64,000 bases of DNA from Tubulanus polymorphus (lineage: Eukaryota; Nemertea; Palaeonemertea; Tubulaniformes; Tubulanidae). Location: positions 27,620,001 to 27,684,000 of the forward strand of contig NC_134025.1 in the NCBI RefSeq assembly GCF_964204645.1, in the 5' to 3' direction. Made by a program: the position numbers and the translations under genes. Numbering within the stretch: the first letter of the stretch is position 1; every line of letters starts with the position of its first letter. Under the pieces are notes generated by a model. It was given only the letters and a program-made list of their open reading frames with translations. It made no database searches and was not told the DNA's origin. This document shows positions 24,501 through 35,406 of this stretch, one piece after another.

Positions 24501-27500
24501 TTTCTATCAATCTATGAGTTCTAAAAGTACCCACACATGGGGAGTATTAAACCTGAATACGTTATATTCTGACGTCAATTCAACGGCAAACTAAAGAAAA
24601 TAGCTCAGACATGCCAAATTATTTAGATTTCCATTTAATCAAACCATCAAAGCAGCCAGAGACTGATTGTTATTTTTAGATTCGAAGCACTAAAAGATGT
24701 GCAGTCCTATTCATTGTTTGGGTATTGCTATTTTTGGTCGCGATTGTCAAGAATTGATTATCCGAATAGAAAAAAAAACCCGTCTCGACCATAATCGACG
24801 AAAGACTTTTAGACGTCGGAAAGCAAATAAAGATGTGATTTCTGCGTAGGGTTCAGAAAGTGATTCCAAAGGAGTGGAATAACACCCTACATTTGAACAA
24901 TACGGAGGAGAGGCGGCGAGCAAAAACTGACAAAAATAATTGAGTCACTTATGACACAAACGCGATGAAACGCGAGACAAATCATGATTCATATGATTAA
25001 ATATAACCGACGTAGCAGATGATAACTGCAGCGTCTTTGACCCTGTCACGATTTTGAAACTTTGACATGAAATCAAAAACTCAATGAAACAGCAGAAAGA
25101 TAGCAATATATATATTCAATATCATATAAATTCAGATGTTTCAGTCGTCACCTGATGAATACGCATTGCCGGAAGCAGACATCAACCTGTCAACAAGGTC
25201 GCGTGGCTCGAAAACACACCTTTTAATAGATAGAAACCACGGAGAAACTGATGGATTTATTCCTGAACACTTCACGTAAACATGAAGATAATGATGACAT
25301 AAAACTATCTACGCATCAACGATAAACGAAACTCTTTTAAGATGCGCCGATTATAGAAATACATGATCGCGCAAACATACTGATTTAACAGTGATTAGTA
25401 AACCAACGGGAAGCATTAGATATTTATAGATACATGTTCTATAAATAGAACGGAGCCGTTTTATCTGTGGAGACAGCAGTTCTATTATTAGCTTGATAAA
25501 ATGCGGTGCGCGAGTCGTCTTACGAGTCATCTTACGTTTAACCCTTTACCTCCAGAGAGAGAGAGAGAGAGATTTGTGATGAGGCGATGATGATGATGAG
25601 TGAACCCATTGTTAGACAGCGAGTATGAAACATAAGCGGTACGAAACTGAAGAATCAACTTGGCCTCGGAGAAAACAGCGACAGCTAATATTCTACTGTG
25701 TGGGAGAAATCAGACAGATATGGGCAAAAAATAGATTGTAGACATACATGATTCATCAACTGAAATAACGAATTTGCGCAGATTCAGCGCAGATTCTCCA
25801 CAGATGACACAATGTAGTTGTAGTGAAAGTTGAATAATACTATCCTAGTGCGGATTTTTGATACATATTTCTTTTGTAAAATGATGTGATCAGCAGTTTA
25901 AATTTTGTATCATAATCATGATTTTCACCATTTTGATATGCCGTTAACTTACTAAAACTGATACTAATGGTACGGTCAGAATTAAATTTCACACTAGATT
26001 TTAATAGGTTTATGAATACACGGTGGTCGAAGTATGATACTTACTCGGTTCATCGCAGAAATATCTTTTTCGCGCGTTCCAATTCATCTTGCCGGTTCGA
26101 TTTTCTTGATGTCGATTTATGTTAATGTGATGTTTAGTAGCTAATGGTTGACGGAATTCTTCTTGATTCATCTGTTTGGATCCTTGATACAGATATGGAT
26201 ATGACGGCAATGTGTCGACGGTAACCGTACTGTCTAATAGATTATTCCAGCTCTTTATTCGACGTCCGATCTCAGTCCCACGCGGTTCGAAACCCTGAAA
26301 AGATACATCATTCGGAAGGCGATGAAAAATCTGTTTCGACATACCCGGTAACTTACTAGAGCAATATAGAAGATAGCATCAGACTTAGTTCGCTATTTTC
26401 ACCTTTGAAAATCCTTCATTTGAAGTGCTTAATTTTTTGCATGGGAATGACATTTTATGTGTGCTCACACATAAATCCCCGCGGCAATCTTCTTTAAAAA
26501 GATCCATTAGAGACCGCACTGAACGCAGTTATTACCATTGCTTTAATGGCTTAAATTGACGATATTCGTTGGAAGTGTTCGCAGCAATATAAAATGACTG
26601 AAGAACATGGAATATGTGAAGTATATCGTAACTGGGTGCCGAGCGCGTTATGATACATACAGATATAATCGTATATCGTCTAGGGACGTTCGAGTGAATT
26701 TTATTTCGTCCATAAATTCATTAGATTCGATTCTGCGACATTTGATGGCATGAATAATGAACGGGTAATGCCTCAAACGTGTAATTAAGTCGCTGAAACT
26801 ATCAACACCGACATGAAAATGACACATGAACACTCGGCGGTTCAGCCGGTTAAAATACCTCGCAATTTTTTCATTATAAAACCAGCGCGTTCTCGTCTGA
26901 ACGAACTGAATAATGAATCGCTATTCAATTTACATTCAGATTTGGCAATTTCGCGCCGTTTAATTATGAATGAAAAGGAAAGGAAATGAGACGTCTGAAA
27001 TAATGAAAAATTTCTTCGTCATAAAACACTTTCGTTGACAATCGCACACGGTTTTCGTTTTATCGTACCGTGATTAACCGGGCCGATATGATTGCCCGAT
27101 TTCTATGAAATCGAGATGACCTTTCGAGTTGATAGCGGTCAATTTTTCTCAGTAGTCGACAGACGGTGAAACGTGTTTGATGGATTTTTGCACGGTTTAG
27201 CCAATCAACCTCCCTCTACTCGTCTCACTCTGCGTCTGCCCTAGAATGCTGACGATGAATACAACTTGCGTTTTATCATTGTCCATTGATCGCTAGCGAT
27301 AATGTATCATTCATATAACGAAGTAGATTCCATCACAAATCACATGTCCTTGACTATTTTATAAATTCGCATTACCCATCGGAATAGTCGGATAGAAATC
27401 ATACATGTCTTCCTGACGCAAATGTCTGTAAACTTTCGATATATGAGACAGCTAGTGAAGCTTATGAAAATTTCGCGTGCCAGAGCAATGGGCGCATAAT

Positions 27501-28541
27501 AAACTCATAATGATCTCCACCTAATTGGCTCAAATGGCACGTTGTCCTAAACACTAATCACATCGACATTTTTACGAAGAAAAGACAATTTCTGCCCTGG
27601 AGTCGAGTTCTAAGAAACAACGAGATGACACAATTAGTAATTCAGTCGTACTTGTCACCCAAAGCCATAGTTATCAGGGCACTTTCATCGATGTGTGTCA
27701 ATTGTTATCGGTGGGCTGTCAACGTGCATTTTTTCATTCAAGCTAAACCGATTCAAACCAAAATATCGACAGAAAACTTCTTAAATGCGAATAAAAAGAT
27801 AGTTTATAAACTAGAAGTACACAACACCCGGAAACAAAACAAACAGTTACCCGTGAAGGCTGCAAAAACTGAAGTAAGGTGTTTATGTACCTTTGACATC
27901 TTCATTTATCAGAAAACTGAGAACCTCCGTACGTTATATCGGATGTTGCTTTGATTAACAGTTGTTGTTGTTCAGCAAGGAGCTGCATGACAAAATGGAA
28001 ATTTCCAACCGCAGGGCGCACTTTATTCTTCTGTGCGCGAAAATAAGGTTTATTTACTAACCCAACATCAACACACGAGTTTGCCGAGAATTTGGTTACA
28101 GTTTATAAATCAAAGGTGAGTCTTATTGTCGACGCAACTGCAGGTAAATCGATGAAAATTGATTACGGATGAATAGATTGGGTGTTTTTTTCGACAATAA
28201 ATATCAAGACAGACACTTGGTAAATGCGCGCAGAATTATCAAAAGTTCTCGACTTCTGGGTACTATAACACCGCGCTAGTGAGATTCCCAATTTAATTTA
28301 CTGATGATCTAAGATGTTTACCACTTTCCTGAGAGATGTCTCGGTAATGCTGGTAACTTGTTCCCGCGCAGTTTGCATTAATGGCATAGTATTGTAATTC
28401 AGATAATATTTGCAGTAGAAGTGAATTCTGACATCAACAACACGATACACGTAAACGTTGGGTAGGAAATCTAGCCAGCAACGAGGAGAGATATCTGATG
28501 ATAATAGCAAATTAGATTTCAAATAGCTCAATATAGAATAA

Positions 28542-28607
<66 letters not shown>

Positions 28608-29671
28608 CATAGCTTAAGAATGATTCATGATTCAGTGAAACTGCCCAAATAGGGAAACGTGAAAAGCGATATTAACCCAAAAGGTCGTGACATTGAAACA
28701 TGAAACGTCACGTATATATTTCGAAGGGATCTTTAAGCTTATATCGTTTGAAGAGAAATAAATCCTCGCGGCTTATCAGAAATAGTTCTTGTAAAAGAAT
28801 CAGATTATGTTGTCATGGATACTAGTGTAATTACCATTTTTAAGTCACAAACATTTATTCTAGACTGAAAGAGTCAATAGATCACCGGTTTGCGATCATT
28901 ACAAGTGGAATCAGATGACACGATCGAGTATAAGCATTCATCAACATTTTTTTTCAAGATTTTATGGAATCGATGAGTCTTTCGAATGGTGAATAGCCAA
29001 TGAGTAATAGCACTGAATTCCTTCTCTGGAATTTCATGGATCTGCTTTAAGATGGGTGTACGTCGGCCTCGCGACCGCCAGCCACTCATTGCAACACGCG
29101 ACTCCGCGACCACTGGCGATGATCGCATCTCAAATGCCCATAGACCTGTTAACCAGGTGATGAAACACTATTTCGTGTTGTGACGATATATAGAAAATCC
29201 CACACCAATAAAAGGAAAGATTAAGTCCGAAAAGTTTTTCTTTCAGCTATAAATTTATTCACCTGATGCTTTGTTTTATTAGTGTTGGATTCTCTATAGC
29301 CCATAGATGAATGCGCCCTCGCGACTGCCAGCAATGCCAGTCATGACGAGTTCTACTTTCAGCGAAGTGCTGCTGTCGCTACAGACAGATATTAGCTGCA
29401 CACCATTGCCGATGATCGTCACATAGCAGTCTTGAACTACTCTACCAGTTGCGACCGGATCACATCGCAAGTCGACCTACGCCCGCCTTTAGAAAGCTTT
29501 CTCATAGTTGAATTAGTGTTAATCGAGTACAAAGCGTATCAACTTACCGCTTTAGGGTCTTGGAATTTTGGCATTTCACCCGCAGTCAGTATAACGACGA
29601 GGCATGCTATCGACAGTACACATATTGCAGCTATGACTACCGCTGGATAATGAGCCAAGATCCGTGAATAA
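16684..29671 (-). CDS. DISP1: Dispatched homologue (RND-family Hedgehog exporter), 5' end not found
   Basis: Three in-frame exons are supported: 29548-29671, 26045-26294 and 16684-19667, about 1119 residues in all. Family knowledge: Dispatched is a 12-helix protein of the RND/Patched superfamily that releases lipid-modified Hedgehog from secreting cells, driven by a sodium gradient. Visible landmarks are TM1, the GFEPRGTEIG motif, the Cys-rich first extracellular loop, the sterol-sensing-type TM2-TM6 bundle with a GADD motif, the LPTSREFQVF segment after TM7, GLSIDF in TM10 and GPQGSFGQ after TM12. The acidic residues of TM4 and TM10 needed by RND transporters are present. Patched and Ptchd proteins were considered, but GFEPRGT, WSLGNY and GPQG favour Dispatched. 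The start codon and any cytoplasmic N-terminus lie upstream of 29671. Vertebrates have several DISP genes, so the symbol marks the family rather than proven one-to-one orthology. Confidence 0.93.
20484..20786. repeat. dispersed repeat built from GGAACGG/GGAATGG-type words
   Basis: The stretch opens TTGGACCGTTCCAAAT and closes GGAACGGGCCAAATTCAG, so its ends are roughly inverted. Similar words (AGAATGGGCC, AGAATGGACC, TTGGAATGGCCC) recur inside in both orientations, together with TGTGCGTTCACAC and AAGTGTGAACGC. It has no coding capacity that matches a known protein. A non-autonomous DNA element is likely. Confidence 0.45.
21467..21538. repeat. (TA)n microsatellite
   Basis: About 70 bases of uninterrupted AT dinucleotide lie in the Dispatched intron. 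Confidence 0.9.
25553..25572. repeat. (GA)n microsatellite
   Basis: About ten GA units lie in the Dispatched intron. Confidence 0.8.
26045..26294 (-). CDS. DISP1: Dispatched exon encoding the GFEPRGT region of the first extracellular loop
   Basis: On the minus strand the exon follows ATCTTTTCAG and starts GGT TTC GAA CCG, giving GFEPRGTEIGRRIKSWNNLL, a hallmark of Dispatched proteins just after TM1. It ends in CGATGAACCGA before GTAAGTATC. The exon enters in phase 0 and leaves one base, which joins GG of the last exon to form Arg, giving FCDEP-R-KEYARIVY across the junction. A basic cluster, ARKR, precedes YFCDEP. Confidence 0.95.
28544..28604. repeat. (TA)n microsatellite
   Basis: About 60 bases of AT dinucleotide lie in the Dispatched intron between 26295 and 29547. 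Confidence 0.9.
29055..29135. repeat. GC-rich dispersed repeat, first of a pair
   Basis: The sequence contains CTCGCGACCGCCAGCCACT and CACTGGCGATGATCGC. A related segment follows at about 29311-29430 (CTCGCGACTGCCAGCAATG, CATTGCCGATGATCGTC). Both stand out by GC content from the intron around them. Confidence 0.35.
29311..29430. repeat. GC-rich dispersed repeat, second of a pair
   Basis: This is a diverged relative of 29055-29135, with the same opening (CTCGCGAC, GCCAGC) and closing (GATGATCG) words. It is longer, with extra sequence in the middle. No coding signal is seen. Confidence 0.35.
29548..29671 (-). CDS. DISP1: Dispatched exon encoding TM1
   Basis: On the minus strand the exon follows AATTTACAG and reads T TAT TCA CGG, giving YSRILAHYPAVVIAAI and then a hydrophobic helix ending near LTAGEMPKFQDPKA, before a GTAAGTT donor. 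This matches the first membrane helix and the short linker before GFEPRGT in Dispatched. It ends in phase 0, as the next exon requires. The first base completes a codon begun in an upstream exon, so at least one more coding exon exists. Confidence 0.92.
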
Positions 29672-30924
29672 CTGTAAATTATACAAAACAAACAAAATTA
29701 GATCGAACGCATCGAAAACAGTTGGCGCAACTATATACTCAGTTATTTACAGTGAATTTCAATGAAATTTGAACTTGATGGGACGAAAAAATGCTTTCAA
29801 CGATACAAAACCCCTTAGAAAACATCTCGCTCAAATCAAGAAGCGCTTGTTTCGTGTTTTGTGCGACATTTTCCTATTGATTTCCCCACAAAACAGCATG
29901 TGTTGAATAACATTTTTCACGAGGAAAAAACGCTTTCCTTTGCCACTCACATGCATTGGGCTTGAGACTGGAACATAATTCAACAAATTTTATTCTGTCT
30001 GCTGAATTGCGATTTTAGAATACATACAAATACGAAATACATTTAATAAAGATAGAATATAAAGACAGAATAAGCAACGTTATAACATGTAGATCATACT
30101 GGCAGTTGTTGCATTAGAGTATTAGATTACCCACTGTGTTTCATATCTACCGGTAATAATTTTGATGCCGTTTGCACCGAGTTGATTCGGGGTTTACTGA
30201 AAGATCTTGGTGACCAGTTTCTCTCATATTCACCACTCATGTGTTCAACGAACAATCATTCACAACTCGAGTTGTGAGAACTCGCAGTCTGCAACAAGCC
30301 AACTTTTACATAATTTATCGTCATTTTGCCATAAGTTTCACTGTCGAGCTGATAAACAGATATCGGCATGTGGCATAAAGAGATTTCACTGTCATTGTGC
30401 CAGATGAATGAACGCGTTCAATAATAAATTTTCACATTCTGTTGTTTTAAGTATTTTTAGTTCTAAATATGTAATAAAACAAAATACGTGGAACAGAAGA
30501 TGAGTAACGAATTCTACGAAATCATTTCTGCCTAGACACCTAGACAGAAGTTTTTTGTAATGATGATCTCTACATGTGAGAAGATCTCCGAAAAACAGGC
30601 AGCAGCGGGCTAATTGGTGGGTGAAAAACAAGAGTAATTGCATCTTATGCCACCTTGAAACGAGTCGACGCTGACAAGACAAATTAACATCTCGCTACGA
30701 ACCGCCAAGTTCGTAATTTCAGCGAATGCGCCGAAGACATTTCTTCCCTGTATGTGACAGGAGTTTTTGAAGTAATTAAAACTGCCGCCAGACATAGCGC
30801 GGAGAACTAATGTACCAGAAAGAGCCCTACCCAAAGTAATAAGGTTGCAAGATCAATAGATAATGTGTCCTATTAATACATTACAGAGAGACAGATATCC
30901 AATTCGAGATTATATTTAGAGCTG

Positions 30925-30927
<3 letters not shown>

Positions 30928-30979
<52 letters not shown>
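30928..30979. repeat. (TA)n microsatellite
   Basis: About 52 bases of AT dinucleotide. Confidence 0.9.
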
Positions 30980-30981
<2 letters not shown>

Positions 30982-31914
30982 ATGGGGACTGTGAGAAAGA
31001 TCGATGATCATCATATGAGTACTGGATGAACTCAATTAGCTGATAAACACGTGCTTCTCTCATATCGGGTAGCGAAAAACCTATTGACTTAATTCAAACT
31101 CGTTGCATACATAAAATAAAAGACATCTGATGATTAATTTAATAACCGAGTAAAAGCACTAATAGTTTCAATCATATTTTCTCAAAACCCGTAAAAGATG
31201 CGTTGAGTACTTGTACCCGACTTGAAGTCAGTTTGATCACGGGTGATTTGAAACTCAAAGCCAGAGATTAAAGCCATGGAATTAAAGCCGATAAGGCAAC
31301 CTGATTATCATTCAATCTAACTGCAAGCGATTCGAATCGACCGAATGAAAGTGTTAATATCAGCGGTAATCAGATCTACATAAATTTTACCCCCGCACGA
31401 CGTGGTCACAGTTTCCGCCAAGAAATTTCAAATGATTTTCACTGGTAGTTAGAATCTACGAACAGACACGAAGTGCTAAGAATTTACACCTGAAGACGTC
31501 ATTAATTAAACAATGATTTCCCCGAAGACGTCATATTCATGTTGTAATCATTACCCGCAGGAAGAAATAACAATTTCAAGTATATGATTTATGACGAAAC
31601 CAAACCTTAGTAACATCCATCATCGAACTAAAGGTCAGCGCGATGCCATTTTTCCTGTTGACGTTATGGTTATCATGTCTTACGTCTTTTTTTTCGCATT
31701 ATCAATATCTATGTCTGAGGTCACCTTCAACCAGCAGACAGGTAACGGCGGTAAAAAAGATTACACAAATTATAAGTCATCTCCACTTCCGTTTTCAACG
31801 CAATTACATGATTGCCAACACATTGTACGAATAATAAAGTAAAAATTCAAGATCTCATACGTCACTCACAATACTACATTTAATAAGACAGATCAGGTAT
31901 AGCCGCGATCAAAA

Positions 31915-32110
31915 CGTCGCACCAGGCCCGAGCCAAATTTTAGCACAAGTAAAATTATAACATGTGGTTCTAGAAGTGACACTTCGCTTTGTTTCAGCAT
32001 TTATGTTCAGTATTGAATGAATGGTTTGTGTGTGAATGAAAGGGCCAAATTTGACTGGGGCCTGAACTGGGCATATTTGGACCAGGCCAAATTATCTCAA
32101 ATCGTGTGAT
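31915..32110. repeat. possible dispersed repeat with GGCCAAATT words
   Basis: The left end has CCAGGCCCGAGCCAAATTTT. The right half has AGGGCCAAATTTGACTGGGG and TTTGGACCAGGCCAAATTA. Word content resembles the repeat at 20484-20786, including a TGTGTGAATG segment, so the two may be related non-autonomous elements. Confidence 0.35.
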
Positions 32111-32854
32111 CACGGCTTATGAAAAGTTAAGTTAAGATCATAAAAATGTTGCATTGTTTGGTATATAGCGGAACACCAAAGTGTCAGAGACAAACTTGCC
32201 CGTAGCACACTTCTTGTGGCGAATTATTGACTATTGTTTCAAGAACGCTCCTGAGTGAAATAAAATGGACATAATCCTTTCTGTCCTGAAGACAAACTCA
32301 TAAATTGCCAACCTGCCAGCTGAGAAAGAAACCACCACACCACTTGGTCGGACAATATGATATCCATTACATTAGGTTTTATGACATTTCTACCAGAAGC
32401 TCTAGATGATAAAATAGGCACACAAACAGATAGATAAAACCCATCATTATGCGCATTTTTCCTTTCACTACTACTGTCACTTACCTTTTAGCCTTTGGCA
32501 AGTTAATTCAGCGGAAATGTTTACCCTAATTGAATGCAAGTAATGAGCTCTGACTGGTGATTTCAATCCTTTCTTTAACAGTTTGCTACTGGGCATTGTC
32601 ATTCATGGAATAAATACAACATGTTGTATTTTTGTCAAGAGTAGGATCGAAGAAGCAAGACGCAAAACACTCGCGGAAGAGAAATTTCAGCTCTAGTTAA
32701 AATTTAAATCATTAAAACTATTTCTGTATAGAATTACACTTCAGTTGCATTAAGATAATCAAACAGCTGGATGATAAATTTTTGATTCTATTGTTTTTGT
32801 GAAAAAATAAGCTATTCCATATTCACTAATCAATTCAATACAAGATTACCAATA

Positions 32855-33130
32855 TAATATAATATAACTTCATTTATTGAAAAAAATTTCACAATAAAAT
32901 TTCTGAGCGTAAGTACAGACAGATGTACACATGGTTACAGTAAAATTCAAGAAATACAAAGAAAAAAGAAAATAACGTATGCTAATCATCGCAAGGTGGG
33001 CACTAGCCGACCTCAGAGCCTTGGAGTGATAATGAGTGTCTCAGTTGACCAGCCATAAAACCATATATCAACGATGGATCCCTAATGACGAATTGTCATC
33101 AGTACATGACAGACTGTAGCCATGCTTACC
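32855..33130 (-). mobile_element. possible 3' end of a non-LTR retroelement or SINE
   Basis: Read on the minus strand, the segment ends in TTTTCAATAAATGAAG followed by a short TTATA-type repeat tail (plus strand AATATAATATAATATA at about 32853-32868). A 3' microsatellite tail after an AATAAA-like motif is typical of LINE or SINE insertions. No reverse transcriptase sequence could be read upstream. Confidence 0.3.
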
Positions 33131-34152
33131 ATACTAATGTTTTCTCAATTTTCATAGCTTAAGGTAATTCCGAGCTTTCTAGAGAAGAAAAACGAATACG
33201 GAGTGTAACGCTTGTGGAAATGGTTGAGCCATGAGTGGTTGTCCCGTTCATGTAATGGAAACATCAATTTTTCTCAATACGTTGCTATTAAAAGCAATCG
33301 CGGGCAACATTCATGCAACAAGCTAGCAATTAACATCAGCCAGTTCGGAAATCTGAAACTAGACTTGATGAATGGGTAAGCATCATTGACTGAAACTGCA
33401 ATCCGATATCGATACAGCTTCGCTCGTGAATTTTCTATGACCATAAGACCATTTTGTGAAGTACGCAGAAGACGACATATATCGACAACGTCGGAATATA
33501 TTCTAATCGTATTAACCGTTAAGACAAAATTCCAAAATTATACACCGATAATTCGATTAAAAAAAATGATTTTCAACAATCGCTTGAAAGCGTTACATAG
33601 AATTTATATTCTATTCATGTTGAGGTTTATCGCGCCAAGGAATTCACGAACATGAGAAGAGAATCGATGCTGCTTGGTACGGTAACCTGTGGTTATACTG
33701 TCCATCCGTCCCAATGCTGCAGTTAATTCAGCCTAATTATAAGTAATCTGTCCCCAAATGACCGACGACACTTAATAGCGCCATTAGGATCAGTTCCTGT
33801 CATATTAGCGTTATTGGAGTATTAGTATTATGAAGACAGTCTCATCTGATGATTCAATCTTCACCTCACCATTCACATATATAAATTCATGATCTCAAGT
33901 GTCATCCTACGGACATCCACACGGATCTCAAAATGAACCAATTTGTTGATTCAGGGCATCTTAGCACAATTCAAGTCTTTATTGTTTGCTGTTTCGGCGT
34001 CTGCCAGAAATTACTAAAAGTAATGCACAAACTTTTAAAAGTTTGATCATCAAATTTCAGGAGAATACATTTTTCATGGAAATATAAAAAGATTATATCT
34101 TGGAAAACATTGTGCATCCACCCCCCTGATACCTGAAGGAAAACACATGGCT

Positions 34153-34254
34153 TCCAGTTAGTTCCACATTTCTGAGTTGACTGAGAATTAACTCATTGAA
34201 AATGAACTGATTTTAACTCAGAATTAACTCAAACTCACAACTGTGGAACTGGGT
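34153..34254. repeat. MITE-like imperfect palindrome
   Basis: The left arm has CCAGTTAGTTCCACATTTCT followed by GAGTTGACTGAGAATTAACTC. The right arm has GAATTAACTCAAACTCACAA followed by CTGTGGAACTGGG. The arms are inverted relatives about 45 bases long with gaps. No ORF. A small foldback element is likely. Confidence 0.5.
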
Positions 34255-35148
34255 CACGTTATCCAGAAATATCTTCGAAAATTGTTTCGGAAAAATGTTA
34301 TGAAGCTATTGAGAATTTGTACGTATTCAAGTCAGCGAGTTTGTTCCGTCGTGAACTCATTTATTATAACTACATTACCAGTCATAAAACGTAGAAATTA
34401 TAACTTCATGCAATAAACCGATGACATTCATCCGTTAAAACTAGCAATAATTGCACTGGATATAAAACCGTTGCTCGGTCTACTGGAAAATTGTCATAAA
34501 CAAACCTTCCCACGCAATAACCAGATGATGCCGAGTGATAACTAGTTCTTGTTTCGGTGAAAGAAAAGCCGCTAAAATTAAAATTATGCCCGACTTATCG
34601 CGACCGTCGTCGCAATAACAATAATCAGGCTTTTATGTACAATGATGATAATTTGGTGTAATTTTTTGTCTTATTTTCGTGTCTTCGGCGAGACTACGGT
34701 CCAATTTAGAAAGTGGTGACATGATGTTGCTTAGCAACAATGTCACAGAAATGTTATTACTACCTAAGAATGATGCAAATACCATGCAGACATCATCAAA
34801 GGGGTGTTCTAAACACATCTCGCAAAAACAACCAGATCACAAGATTACTGTCATGCTACCGATCAGAATCCGTCACGAAATGACAAAAATAAACGCTGAA
34901 AACAGTTTCTAAAGTGCTCACTTTCTTCAACTATAAAATGGATGGTAATTGTATGATATTATTACGTGACGCGATGAATCAAACAGCACGATTCGAACGA
35001 ACGAAGCCCCAAATCAGAGAACGCGTCATAGAAAAAAATGTGTATAAAAAAAAAAGATAAAGAACGAAGCGAAGTGGAAATGAAATATGTAAATTTGCAG
35101 ACTTAATGTAGCTTAAGAAATTCTAAGTTCCATCCAAAGTGTATGCAG

Positions 35149-35406
<258 letters not shown>

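Larger units (their letters stand above)
19668..26044 (-). other. Dispatched penultimate intron, about 6.4 kb
   Basis: The intron is bounded by a GTAAGTATC donor (after 26045) and a TATTTACAG acceptor (before 19667). It contains the repeat at 20484-20786, a (TA)n tract at 21467-21538, a (GA)n tract at 25553-25572, and an isolated minus-strand open segment near 22905-23105 with a membrane-like stretch. No further Dispatched exon is needed, because the reading frame and homology join directly across it. Confidence 0.8.

Noticed and set aside
27625-27954. 109-residue plus-strand ORF in the Dispatched intron
   Set aside because: It shows no domain, no coding-like composition and no homology that I recognise.
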